DNA of 64,000 nucleotides from Blastomussa wellsi (GCA_947652115.1 OX393568.1:502353-566352), one strand, 5' to 3'; shown: positions 36,003 through 47,651, counted from the stretch's first letter. The notes: generated from the letters alone by a model not told the origin. A program made the numbers and translations.

Positions 36003-36165
36003 CTGAAGTATTAATTCCACAGTTATTTTAAACTTTATATAATGTCTTTAACATCGTTCAGAATATGAAATAGTAACAACACCCCATACTTTAGAAAAGT
36101 CACCAGCAACTTAAGGCATTTACGTAGATCACTTATTTCCCAGTTCGTGAGTTTAAGACGCCTTG
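36003..36165 (-). repeat. Inverted partial copy of 35590-35750
   Basis: Read on the minus strand it shares AAACTCACGAA, GGGAAATAA, GATCTACGTAAATGC and ATTATATAAAGTTTAAAATAA with 35600-35740, in the same order. The centre has diverged. The two copies lie about 260 bp apart as an inverted repeat. Confidence 0.75.
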
Positions 36166-36183
36166 TTTAAAATAATTTAAAAG

Positions 36184-36372
36184 TTGAGGTTTGGCGCACA
36201 AGTGCTACGCCCTGAGGGGTTGAGGTTTGGCGTATAAGTGCTACGCCCTGAGGGGTTGAGGTTTGGCGTATAAGTGCTACGCCCTGAGGGGTTGAGGTTT
36301 GGCGTATAAGTGCTACGCCCTGAGGGGTTGAGGTTTGGCGTATGAGTGCTACGCCCTGAGGGGTTGAGGTTT
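36184..36372. repeat. 36-bp minisatellite
   Basis: Units beginning TTGAGGTTTGGCGTATAAG start at 36184, 36220, 36256, 36292, 36328 and 36364: five full units and part of a sixth, nearly identical. The unit is a multiple of three, so the minus strand shows a repeated 12-residue peptide that is probably not translated. Confidence 0.88.
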
Positions 36373-36386
36373 GGGGGTTCAAAGGG

Positions 36387-36653
36387 TTAACGGCAAACTG
36401 CAGAGGTTTTATTTTTCCGTTCGCGGGAAAAACACATTTTATGCTTAATTTCTTTAATGACGTTTTCGCGGAACGCCAAATCTTCCGGGAGCGAAGAAGG
36501 TCGGTTGTATTTGTCCAGCTCCTTCAATACTCTACAGCGGGTCTTCAACGGCAGTTTCGGTGCTCTGATCCTCACACTGATATCGAATGTTAATGTATGT
36601 AATCTGCGGAAGAATGAAAACGTTTGGTAAGCAACGTCATTGTGGCATTCCAT
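36387..36653 (-). CDS. Unidentified ORF fragment
   Basis: An 88-codon minus frame with a charged, protein-like composition in its 3' part (KLPLKTRCRVLKELDKY, LPEDLAFRENVIKEIKHK, SRERKNK). A TTCTTCCGCAG acceptor-like sequence lies within it near 36605, so the real exon, if any, may begin there. The stop is followed directly by the minisatellite. No family is recognised. Confidence 0.22.
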   Translation of the reverse strand: MECHNDVAYQTFSFFRRLHTLTFDISVRIRAPKLPLKTRCRVLKELDKYNRPSSLPEDLAFRENVIKEIKHKMCFSRERKNKTSAVCR

Positions 36654-37439
36654 GTCATAGATTACCTTAATGGAAATTGTTTATTCTCTTTATGAGCATT
36701 TAACGTGAAAATTTAAATTATTATGAGCAAGGACACAAAAATAAAACCTTCGGAACCGTGAAATTATAATAACAATATGTACAGAAAATTGCACGAGGAT
36801 AACCTCCAAAGCTTTTATTCGTCTTCGTGCTATTTTCTGTACTATTTTTTTTTAACCCGTGAGGTATTTTGAGAAAATGATGTCATTTTCTCAAATTCTC
36901 AACCAAGCCATGGAACGTAAATTCTCGGAAATAAAAAGTCCAAAAACGAAACCTTCTAATGTTTTCAATGGTCTTAAATTTGGTAAGATGCCTAAAAACT
37001 CGTATTTTTAACGAAAATGTAAAAAATGGATATCGAAAATTTCATAGTAGTAGTCATCAATGTCATCAGTGCGTGTGTCCTTTAATAGATCATAGGTAGT
37101 AACCAATCAAACTGATTCCATAATTGGGGTTTATATAACTATAGACCCAACAGAAGGTAAAGTATTAAGTGTAAATATTAGTGTCGCTGGTGTAGTCTAC
37201 TGGCTTTATTCTTGTCCAACGTTTTTCAAGTCGAATTCTTTTTGCCTAGTGTACATAACTGACAAAAACAAACAAACGGCGTGCTAAACAGCTTGGTGAT
37301 CTGATTAAAATTGCCACAGGATTCATTTCAGTTAATTTGCTTGTATCAGCTAGAAGCAGTTTCCAAAATAAGAGTTGCCTAGTACCTGTGTTTATAAGCG
37401 AGGATTAAAGAGTAACTGTGCTAACGTTAATTTAGATTG

Positions 37440-37575
37440 GTTACACAAATGCAAGGCTTGTACTTTGTAAAAAAATGTTGAATTTGCGAGACATCAACAC
37501 GACAGAAACCGATAAAGTAATTTTGCAACCGTGGACAGCTTTTTAATCCTTTTTGTGCCTCGTCAGCACAGGGTA
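37440..37575 (-). repeat. Decayed hammerhead-type repeat, second family
   Basis: Minus strand reads CTGACGAGGCAC, then AAAAAGCTGTCCACGG and a TTATCGGTTTCTGTCG tail. The CUGACGAG box is intact but the GAAAC box is lost. The tail and the GCTGTCCACGG segment recur at 39440-39560. Confidence 0.4.
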
Positions 37576-37880
37576 GCAAATTTAAATTCACCAGCACCAA
37601 GAAGACTAAAATGAAACGCATGGGCAAAACCACGCATGGGGAACTAGAATGCAGTTGTAAATCCTTGTTCCTAAAAATCCATTTTTTGATCACGTTTCCT
37701 TTATCATAATACTTATATATTAATGCTTATCGACAGAATGGATCCTTTTTATACAGCTACGAGCAGTACGTATGTACCGAACGCTGCAAAGTGCGGAACA
37801 AAGGGTATTTTTTCCGGCTGCCGTACGTTTTTGTTAATCAATTTCGCCGATGCAGTAGAGCTGATACTTTCATACTGTCA

Positions 37881-37889
37881 TTTTATTCA
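37881..37889 (-). terminator. Poly(A) signal overlapping the kinase stop codon
   Basis: On the minus strand the stop TGA runs directly into AATAAA (TGAATAAAATG), so the A of the stop is the first A of the hexamer. If used, the 3' UTR would be only a few tens of bases. Other signals downstream cannot be excluded. Confidence 0.45.
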
Positions 37890-40800
37890 TACCGTGTTCT
37901 CATGCAAGATTGAATGAAGCTTCGAATGGAGATCGTTAAACGTTGGACGATCTTCTGGAGACTCTTGCCAGCACTGTAACATAACGTCATACCTGTAACC
38001 AAACCCGGAAAAGACAATGATTGGATAATCAAAGACAGACTCCCCATCTTCCCCGGGGAGACAGACTATTTCTATGCTACTTCGTCAAACATTCAAACTG
38101 TATGAGAATCAGAAAACAGTTCTGTGCTGGCGGTTTGCGCTACCAAACCTGAAAACAGTTATCAATCATTAAAAATTCTCCGTTTTAGGTGTATTATAAG
38201 AAAACGAGAACACCCCTCTGTAACAGACCCACTGAAACCCGGCCTACCCAGTGGATTATTTTCCCCTACCCAGTGGAAATTTAGTCTCCCCAGTACCCAG
38301 TGAATATTTTGACTGTGCGGTGTGACCCAGCGTAGATTGTTTGCAAAAATAATAATAAATAAGCAAAATAAAACAGAAAACGAGCGGACCCAGTTGGAAA
38401 TTAGCCAACCCGGTGATTTTTTCCCGAAAACCCAGTGAGGATAAAGATTCCATTGGGTCTGTTACAGAGGGGTGTACGAGAGCAGCAACTTCTCGAGCTT
38501 TAAGAGGTTTTACTTACAGTTCTTTTGAGCAGTGAGGTGGTTTCTCGAGTCTTACACCATTCTGTAGCATGGTATGAAGTTCCACAATACCCGTTACTCC
38601 CCTGTAAGGTCGCTCACCTGTAGCAAGAGAAAGAAACATTTAATTTGTGTAATTTCTAAGAACATCTAGCACTTCTTGACCAACTAGGGATCCTCAAAAT
38701 ATTGAAGAGAATAATAGCATAAACTGAACGTGCGATTGCCTCGAACCCCATCTTGTGGAAGGTTCTGGAAGGTTTACAATACTGTGGCCGTGAGGGACTT
38801 GGAACAACCAAAAATCTCAAGAATGACTCCGCGGATAAAGACACCGCGTTTAAGTGGTTCTCGAGGAGGGTGATCATCAACAGCAAGGGAAGCCAGATTC
38901 ATCTATGACGTAATAAACATTTTAACCCAAACATACGAACTTGCGTTGTTTATAGCAAAAATTGGCCGGAAGTATGCGTGTGAGGGTGGAAATGGAAAGG
39001 TGAAAAATCATAAACAATGTACCTCTAGCTAGCCAGAATAATTCGCAACATTTTCAGTCATTCTTTTGCTTTACTCGTTGTCCCTGTAGAGACCACTCGA
39101 TCTCTTACTCGCACAGTAGGAAACATATTACAAAGATGTGTAACATGTGAGACTAAATTGACTGCAAACCGTCTTGTTTCTGCTTGTGTTTTGGCCACGT
39201 TTTATAGAATATTATTCAGTCACTTACCGAGAGTGACGATTTCCCAAAGAACAATACCAAATGACCACCTAAATTATGAATAGAAACAAATATCTTTTTA
39301 GTAGAAAACTTCTATTCCATAAATGAAAACATAGCTGACATTTTTCCTCGCAGTTTGAAAATCATCGAGCGACATTCACATCACCAATAGCCCGCGAGAT
39401 AGTTACTGCCATCCATAAACCAAGAAAAACATAACTGCAAGGCTTATACCGTACGTGAAAAAGTTGACTTTGCGAGACAACAACCCGACAGAAACCGATA
39501 AAACAAGGCTGAAACCGTGGACAGCTGTTTCGTTCTTTAATATTGGAACTCGTCCATTTTAAACATACTCACACATCTGACTTCGTGGTGTAGATTCCTC
39601 TTAAACTTTCAATTGACATCCACAGCCATGGAACTTTTCCCTAGTTTTGCAAGAAAATCAGAAATATTACTCAGCATCAAAGGTAAATTCTAAACACAAG
39701 TCTAGTGGCACATCAGGCCGGAGCTTATCCCGGATTCCTTAGCAAGAAGCAACTAGAAGTATTCCCCTCACCCCCGCATCCCCAACCCCCTCCCTCCCTG
39801 GATGGGATGCTTGTCCATTATAGTTGTTCACCGGTACTACCCATCTATAGCCTCTGCAAGCCAGTGGCGTCTCTTGCCAAAGAACACAATCGTCAGTACC
39901 CAGGCCAGGCCTCAAACCCAGAATTCGATCTACAATCCAGCGCACTAACCGTTAGGCCACCTCCCCTCCCACTTAACATCAAACAGCCATATAATGAGCT
40001 GCAAATATAACTAAATGGGTTGTTGTCCAACCAGTACTGAGAAATACCTGAATACCACTGAACTCAAGAGCTGTTGTCGTTATGATCATGCAATTCATGC
40101 AGATTTTCACATGAAGCCCGAAAATGACGGAAAGAAGAGAAAACATACACGACCAGCCTGCTAAATTAACAATAATAATAGACATGGTAGCGCACCTAAT
40201 TACCGATCATTACTGTCAACATGATTGTGTATGAAATTAGAGTGATTTTACTTAAAGGTGGATTTCCGCTGTAGCGTAATGTTTTACTTGCGTAAATAAA
40301 ATTAGAGACGATGTATGGAAAACTAGCGTACACGCTTACGCAAGTCGTTCATACATTGTTTCTAACTTTTTTTACGCACGTAAAAAAATACGCGACAGTG
40401 GAAATCCACCTTAACCCGTGAGACAGATCGAGCGAATTTTACTTGTTTACTGATATTTCATTAACCACGCTTAATGATTGGTCGAAAACACTTGCGCCAC
40501 TTTCTCAGCCAATCAGAAGCTAGTAAACTGTGTCTCGCTCGTGCACGTTTTCCCGCGCCTCGTGCCGGCGACATGAATTTGCTCCGATTGGCTAAAGTGA
40601 GCACTTTGATTTGGTTTTACGAAAACTGCTCTAATGTTTGCCTGACCTATAACCGCTTACAATCAGTTCCTTATTATTAGTTTATAGAATCACTCTAGTA
40701 CAGATAGAATATATTGAAACACCTGCCAGCTGGCAGTTACCTCGGTGCATTTCATGTACTCTCCATTTTTTGAAATGTCACGTGCCAAACCAAAATCTGC

Positions 40801-43800
40801 GACCTTGGCCACCAGTCCTCTGCCAACCAAAATATTTCTAGAGGCCAGATCTCTGTGAACACACTTCAGTAAAAAAGACACTGTGTTTTTGTAGAATGTT
40901 CTTGAATGGTGTCTTAGAGAATATGATCTATACATTAGTAATCAGCCTGTTGAGTTTTAAACTGGAGCCAGGTCTAACTGAGTAATTTAGTTACTCGTAT
41001 GCCATGAATGTTTAATCACTGGCAATGAAAACGATAAGTGACGCGTTCAAACGTTCAGGCAAGTTATAACTATACAGACTGCTTAGCAGAATTAAATGTA
41101 CACTTTCGATTTTCTTGTCCACATGGCTTGCATTAAACCGCCATCCGTGTTCCTTTGTAGTAAAAAGCGAAGTGCAACTCTCTATTAGAAGACCAAAAAC
41201 ACACTCACCAGTTTACTTTCTAAGTGACGCATTCCATTTGAAACATCAGAAGCAATTTGTAACAATTCCCTCTCGGACAGACTAGACCAAATGTTGACAT
41301 AAACAGATTCCTCCGCCCTGGCAGGAAGTCGGCTTTCACATAATATTCTATCTAGACTTCCCCCAGGCACAAACTCAACAACCACACACAAAGGCTCTAA
41401 CAACAACAACAACAAACATAAAGGGAATGTGAGTATAAATCGAATCTAACCTATGTGTTGGAAGACCATAGTCATCCACGCGAGATTTTTGTTTTATACT
41501 CCACACTACGAGTGTCTAAACGAAAACACGAGTTATGGCGATGAAATAAGATTTTGCCAAACAAAACAACATTTATAAGTTTGATGCCATCGAAGATGGT
41601 GGATTTCCCAGATGTCAAGGCGTGGCTGACTAGGGTTCTTTAAGAGCGTACTGTTAAGAGTGCCAATACATGCATTTGTAGACTATATGGGCAGGCTGAT
41701 GCACGTGCACAGTTTGTAGAAAAATGTAATGCGCGCTTCGGATAAATTGCCAATACAGTGTCTGATGCTCCGACTATAGTATAATGCCTCAGACGACGAT
41801 GCCATGCAGGATAATGTGTCAAACAACGAAAGACCACGCACATAGAGAGGACTGATATATCATGTGAGAAGTTCATAATCCTTTCTAGAATTATGAAATT
41901 CTGACTCAGATTTAACTGCTTTATGCTTATCTTACGTTGCATGCGGGAGAAGTTTGGAGAGCAAGAAAAAAGCGTAACTTAAACTCGCCATCCGACCTTC
42001 TAATGGCTTATTGTTTTCAAGATACTGTTTTCCAACTATGAGTTCTATTTAAAAAATCTACAATCTTGGACAGAACTCTTGAACAGAACCCGTACCCCCC
42101 CCCCCCCCCTCCCTCCCCCATTGCAATGTTGGCAATTTGTTGGTGTTGTCAGAGTAAAGCCGAGTGAATTTTAATCGCAGGAAACAACATTGAGCAGGGA
42201 GAGAGGGGTATAACGCAATTTTAAAGGGCTTGTAAGCCAAGGCAGTTACAAATAACGTGCGATATTTGTTTGTCTCAACTACTTTCGTCCAAGATTGTAC
42301 ACAAAGTAGGTTCCTCTTTTGCGTCTTGCTAGCTTGCTAGCCCTGAAAAACCATTTCATTTGTTTTATAATATTACCGGTAAAAATATGTATCAACTGAA
42401 ACCGGTGCCAAACTCGCGAAAGAAAATATATTGTATTTCGGGCGAAGCCAGATTTGCTAGATCATTTCATCAGAATGCAGTATTGGCTTTTGTCCCTTTT
42501 GTACACTCTTCCGTATACGGAATTCGATTACACGGCTCTGCAAGCTGTGTTATAAACATAATATCATAGGTGACAAATTACTCCTCAATTTTGGCGCGAA
42601 ATTTCAGCGTTAATCTGTAATTTCACATGTGAAATTATAAAATTGTCATGGCAACGTTTGGCGCGACATTTTTCGATACAATGAACAAGTCAAAAACTCA
42701 CGATTGTGAGTGTAATTTGTCACCTATGATATTAAAAGGTAATCAAATCGAATACTCAAAAATTATAAGAATTTTGACAAAACGCGCGTGAAATTATTTC
42801 CTAATTTCAATCATCACCATTTGATTACCCATACAAATTATTTTTCACTCAGTTACCTTCAAATGAGCATGCTCCAATTAAGCTGACTATATTTGAGTGT
42901 CGGCCGACCTTGATAAGTGTCTCCAGCTCCTGGATCAACGTCACACGTTGTCGTTGGTCACTGTTTTCTGCAAATGGCAGACTTATAAAATTAATGCATT
43001 TATTATTATACGCCATGCTAGGCCTGGCCAAACGCAGGTGAAAGAAGTCGCAAGTTGAACTTTCGAGCAGACTTGCGTTGTGGACCAAAAATTCTATTTC
43101 GCTACTATACGGCAGCAATTCAATACTTGAAGTAAACAATGAGAGTTGCGTGGAAAGATCGTTCTAAAAATAACAAAAAAATGTCATTAAATCTTTCTTT
43201 AAAGAAAGGCGAAAGTCGAGTTTTGTTTGTTGTGCATTGTGTTACTAAACCAATCAAAAAAACTGTGGAAGTACCGTACAAAAAGGCTTTTGATTCAGTA
43301 ATTTAGTTTCTTTCTCTATGATACGTTCTTCAGTATTGTTATTACTTAGCCGGTGTTATAAGAAGGCATATTTTACAACTTCCATCAAACCTTTCAACAT
43401 TTTAACAGCCACAAGCAGTTCTTTTCCGTCTTTCCTTAAATAGGCTCCTTTTTTAACAACTCCAAACTCTCCTTCACCAAGTTTCTCTTCTGTAATTTTC
43501 AATCTTTCTCGAGGAATTTCCCAGTCTCCATCAATCCCCATGTCCTTCATATACGTCTCATTGTCTACTACTTCTTGTTCGCCCACGTTGGATCTCACTG
43601 GCTGTCTTGTCGATAACTGTTCCTGGCTCTTCAACTGGGTTAATATGTCCACTGTAATGTTAAGCATAGCGATATCTCCTTGACTGCCTTCCGCCACCTA
43701 TGAAGAAAGACTTTTTTAGTCCAACAACCACCACATTTTTCTTTTGCTTAACGAGCCGGAAATTCACAAATGTGGTTACTACAAAAAAACCGTTTTACTT

Positions 43801-44183
43801 TATAAATAGTTCGTACCTCTGTCACATCATATTCTTTTTTGCGCTTTTTCTTCTGTCGGGCTCTCCTTGAAACAATTACCATTACAACAACGAATACGAG
43901 AAAGGCGAATGCTCCAACCAATCCCAAAGTGAAAGGAAGTGCTGAAGTTGAATTATCTTTAAATTCAATAACAGTAATACATAACTTTTAGAAATTTAAA
44001 TAAATAAGTAAATGGATGAACAAAAGAAGAAAGAATGAATACGTAAACAAATGGTGTCGTTATAGCAATTTTTAACAGTGAAAGTGAACATGGTACTGTG
44101 ATATGCATAAGATCAGGATGAAAAGTAGGTTGGTAGGTAAGTGGGTAGGAGAGAAGAGTGAAGAAAGAAAGCAAAGAAGGAAA

Positions 44184-44215
<32 letters not shown>

Positions 44216-47200
44216 CGACGACGATGAGAATGGTGACGGTGGCTCGGCGATGGTGGTGGTGGTCATGGTGATGGTGACCGATAGCCCAGACAACATCGCT
44301 ATTCAGAAATGGGTAGAATATGAAGCCTTTTAAAAGTACGTTGAGGCGATTTGCTAGTATAAGGATTTCCGGAATTATTTTACCTGCTAAAGGTCTTTGA
44401 GTTGATTGTTTCTGCGTGTATAATGTTGAAGGAATCAATGAATGAACCGTTTGTTGAACAGTCATTGTTTGTGTTTCTGCAGGTGTTCTTGATTTGCTTC
44501 GATCGTTCATTCCCCGTGATTTGATAGCTGTTGGCGCTGAAAAAGATCAATCATAAAACTAGCACCCGACGGTGATTCCGCCCAATTACTTGTATCAAAG
44601 TTCTAAACAGTCTATTTAACATTTTGGCAATTGCCCTGCCACCCTCAAAAATCAATTATCAGTTATATAAACACTACATATTGAGATTTCTCTTGCAGAT
44701 TATTTAGACCGGACAGACCGCGTTGTACTCCATCCACTCCAAAGCAACAAAGTCATATTCAAATTATTATAAAATATTATAAAGAGTTCACTAAATATAA
44801 ATATTTAGCTTACCATCTGAAAGCCTTTCAGTTGATTTTCTCTGATATGATAACATTGAATGTATCGCTGAAGTAACTATGACAGGTCTTGTGTTTGCAA
44901 CTTGGACGCCCTCCGCATTTCTCTGTAATGAACGGGTTGTTGCTGGATCCGCATACACAGCGAGAAAGTGTGAAAAACGATGAATGTAATTAACTAACAG
45001 TGAAAATACAAGATTTAGATACATTCTTGAATGTTAGCTCTGTTTGGTATATAGCTAGGGCCAGACTATGGTGTGGGAAACATCGGGTTTACGGGGGTTT
45101 CAGCCTCACACCGCCTGTTAACAGGCTAGGTCTTAAAATAACTGGGGAGAACATGATGTATTTGAAAAAACATCTGAAAATGGTTAGATTTTCTCAGTTT
45201 CCTCTGTTAAGAAGATAAACCGTAGGCCTCGTCTCCTGCATCTTCGCTTTCATGGTCAGCAGGGGATGATAATGAACTCAAACATTCATCAAAGATCCGT
45301 TACTGGTGTTGTGGTCTCGTCTTTGACTGTTTTACTGTGAAAGTTGAATTGGGGTGGGAAATACCCGGAGAAATTAGCTGTGATAACGTTTCTCTTCAAA
45401 TCCGGAGGGTAAACAAAAGTGATGTATGATATTGTGTTCCTCTCTCCTCCGCAGAGGTTCGAACGTTCGTTATCCGCTGTGCGAGGTGAGTGCAGGCGCA
45501 AAGTCGATTGGATCGACGCTTTCCGCCGTCGCCCTTCAGCCCCGCGCCTGCACTTACATTGCTCAGCGGATTCTCCCTACCCGAAAAAAAATACCCTCCT
45601 GCTCGAGCCTCTGTGGAGGAGAGAGATTGTGTTCTACCACAACGTCTTACCTGAGGGTGCAGCTAATCCGTTGCCACAGTAACGTAAATCACATCGCGGT
45701 GGTGACTGGAGTCTGTAAACGTAGAAGCCTCCACAGTTACGAACTTTAATGTAAGTCGAATATAAACAACAGTCACTCATCCAACTTGACCAATGGAAGC
45801 ACACCCTGCGTTCAACAGCTACATCCGTCACCGAAGGATGATTTCCTTCTAGCCAGCCTGGTGCAAACGTACCGCAATAGCCTTTGCTGACACAAGACTC
45901 GGCCATCTGACGGCCAGCCGCTCCGCCAAATCTGTACCAGCCCGATAGTGCACTGTCACATAGGTGCAGAAAACCCCCGGGATATTTATACGTATCTGCT
46001 CTGTTTGACTCATTAAGGTATTTGTAATTGGAACATTCTACGAAAAGAATTTTGAGAATAGTTGAATAATATGTACGTCCAAACAGCCACATATATCAAT
46101 CAATGCTGTGATTCCCGACTCAACCCCCAAGCTAGCCCCTACCTTGTTCAGATGATGACCCGTTGCCACAGTAACGTAAGTCACAATGAGGTGGCTGCTG
46201 AAGTTTGTAAACATAAAAACGTCCACAGTTGCGGACCTCGATATCGGTTGACCATCGACAGCAGTTACCCAAGGAATGAAAACAGACTTTTCTTTTAACA
46301 GCGCTATCCGCCACTGAGGGGTGACTTCCATTCAGCCAGCCTGGCGCATGCGTGCCGCAATGTCTCATGTTGACACAATGCTCCGGCATTTCACTCCCTG
46401 CTTCTCCACCGAATCTGTACCAGCGCAGTGACAGGGTTCTGTCGCAGAAAGCAGTTTTGTCTTTATAATGCGTTTTTGCCCTATTCGACTCGTTAAGGAA
46501 CCTGTAGTTAAAACATTCTACAAGAGATTTCAAAATGAAATTGTTATAATCATATTAGACCATATCATACCAATGAAAGGTTCGTCGTCGGTTGTACGTG
46601 CCGTTATTTTCCCGTTATATTCGTGTTAATCTGAGATCGTGAACCATTAAAACGTGATTTTCAAGTTTCTGTTTGGAGGATAGGTAGAGCTGCCAACATG
46701 ATAGCAAAAGGGTTATGAATCTCGATAATTAATGTAAAGGCCGTTCTGGAGTTGAAGAAAATTTAAACCTCGAGATCGTTATATTTTTAACTATTTTTGG
46801 AGGTCGTTTTCATAGTAAGCTTCCGGAGTTTCAGTATTATATTGTTATCACTTGAAGCAAGCTGGCTGGCAAATGTTTGTAACAAGTATATGAACATTGG
46901 GTACTGGTTGAAAAGATAAAAAATACAAGCTTTCGATGAATTTAGATATTGCCGAATTTCACCATATTTGACGGATCAGGTTTTCGTGCACGAATATTAG
47001 AAACCATCGTTTGCATTTTGAACAGTATGATTAAAAAAAAGACAATAGATATCAATATTAAAGCATAATGGCTGCGGCCTTGTATAAACCTCATGTACCG
47101 GAAGACTCTGGCAGCACTGAAGGAAGCTCGAGTCAAATAAAGAAAACTTCATCAACCCAGTTCAGAATATAATATACAATTTAAGCTTATGACCCTTTTA

Positions 47201-47651
47201 CTTAAAGCTGTGGTTCTAGGAAAAATTATGGGTTGGGTTAAGTAAATGTACATTATTTTATTTACAAATTGCTAAGAAGCGATGTTTGAAATATCATGCG
47301 CCATCCAAAAGGAAAGTGTAAAGAAACAGAGCGAACAGTATTGATGCTTGGCGGCTATGTTGGTGCCACTGATCGGCACATAATTGTCTGAGAAATAATC
47401 ATATAACAAGTTCTAACGTGAAGGGTAGAGAACAATTAAGAGTTGGCGGCGGAACAAGCGGACGGAACGCTTGAATCCAGAATCGCTCACAATTTTCTGA
47501 ATGGTCTTCCTTTCAAATGCAAAACAGCCACGTAGTACCATTACTGAGTTTATGTATTTCTCTTACCATAACTTCCATCCACTTGAACGCTAGAAGACCC
47601 AAAACTAAGGACAAGAACACTTGTAATTGTAGCAAGGCATGTTTTATACAT
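37887..47651 (-). CDS. Receptor tyrosine kinase with two uromodulin-type D8C modules
   Basis: Fourteen exons join in frame to 770 aa: 47651-47567, 46517-46143, 46037-45651, 44942-44814, 44536-44384, 43956-43817, 43697-43391, 42967-42857, 41396-41209, 40863-40741, 39640-39573, 39268-39228, 38617-38518, 37992-37887. Exon 1 is a signal peptide. Exons 2 and 3 are each one D8C module, as in uromodulin and GP2 (WYRFGG, AG-MPE-C, CGT-APGWL-G-HPS, NCC or DCC, NCG-FYVY, PP-CDLRYC). Exons 4-5 are a Ser/Thr-rich stalk. Exon 6 has the membrane helix (about 385-407). The kinase spans about 490-760: GEGEFG (497-502), VAVK (K522), HRDLASRN (D630), DFGLAR (D648), [20 protein letters not shown]. All catalytic residues are present, so it should be active. 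The usual WMAPE reads WMSIE. The tail is very short. Ligand and named orthologue are unknown. Confidence 0.93.
39420..39560 (-). repeat. Hammerhead-type repeat, second family, in a kinase intron
   Basis: Minus strand: GGACGA, stem II GTTC/GAAC, then GAAAC, loop AGCT, GTC, CCACGGTTTCAG and a TTATCGGTTTCTGTCGG tail. This fits a minimal hammerhead with a two-base-pair helix III closed by AGCU. The first box deviates at C3-U4. It lies between kinase exons 11 and 12. Confidence 0.45.
39708..39970 (-). mobile_element. tRNA-derived SINE, family 1, diverged copy
   Basis: Minus strand has GGTGGCCTAACGGTTAGTGC (box A), TGGGTTTGAGGCC (box B, decayed), a GGCAAGAGACG body word and GATAAGCTCCGGCCTGATG at the 3' end. 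It lies in the kinase intron between exons 10 and 11. Confidence 0.65.
40252..40414. mobile_element. Near-palindromic 160-bp MITE
   Basis: TTAAAGGTGGATTTCCGCTG at the left is mirrored by AGTGGAAATCCACCTTAA at the right. The pairing extends inward through ACTTGCGTAA/TTACGCACGT and ATGTATGGAAAACTAGCGT-type words almost to the centre. TTAA flanks both ends. Noncoding, in the kinase intron between exons 10 and 11. Confidence 0.8.
42058..42299. mobile_element. MITE copy, inverted relative of 12155-12550
   Basis: It begins CTACAATCTTGGACAGAACT and ends GTCCAAGATTGTA. Its reverse complement follows the 12155 element along its length (AGTTGAGACAAACAAA, GCTCAATGTTGT, AATTCACTCGGCTTT, GCCAACATTG). It has a poly-C run and no duplicated right end. 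It lies in the intron between kinase exons 8 and 9. No clear target duplication. Confidence 0.78.
44185..44228. repeat. GAT trinucleotide microsatellite
   Basis: About fifteen GAT/GAC triplets in the intron between kinase exons 5 and 6. The triplet repeat opens poly-Asp and poly-Ser frames, which are not genes. Confidence 0.9.
45422..45641. mobile_element. Short foldback element in a kinase intron
   Basis: The arms ATTGTGTTCCTCTCTCCTCC (45430) and GGAGGAGAGAGATTGTG (45613) pair imperfectly around AGAGG/CCTCT. Inside, GTGAGTGCAGGCGC and GCGCCTGCACTTAC pair again. It lies between the second D8C exon and the first stalk exon. Confidence 0.5.

Larger units (their letters stand above)
33629..37886. 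other. Intergenic region between TSR1 and the receptor kinase
   Basis: The TSR1 promoter should lie just right of 33628, but no core element stands out. A donor-like CAAG/GTAAGT at about 34176 could end a noncoding first exon on the plus strand. The region also holds a 52-codon ORF (35514-35672), its inverted partial copy (36003-36165), a 36-bp minisatellite (36184-36372), an unidentified minus ORF (36387-36653) and a decayed hammerhead-type repeat (37440-37575). Confidence 0.55.

Noticed and set aside
37427..37693. Minus ORF with a signal-peptide-like start
   Set aside because: Most of it overlaps the repeat shared with 39420-39560, so the hydrophobic stretch is likely accidental.
44072..44333. 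ORFs with poly-Ser or poly-Asp runs
   Set aside because: Products of the intronic GAT microsatellite; the kinase reading frame skips this intron.
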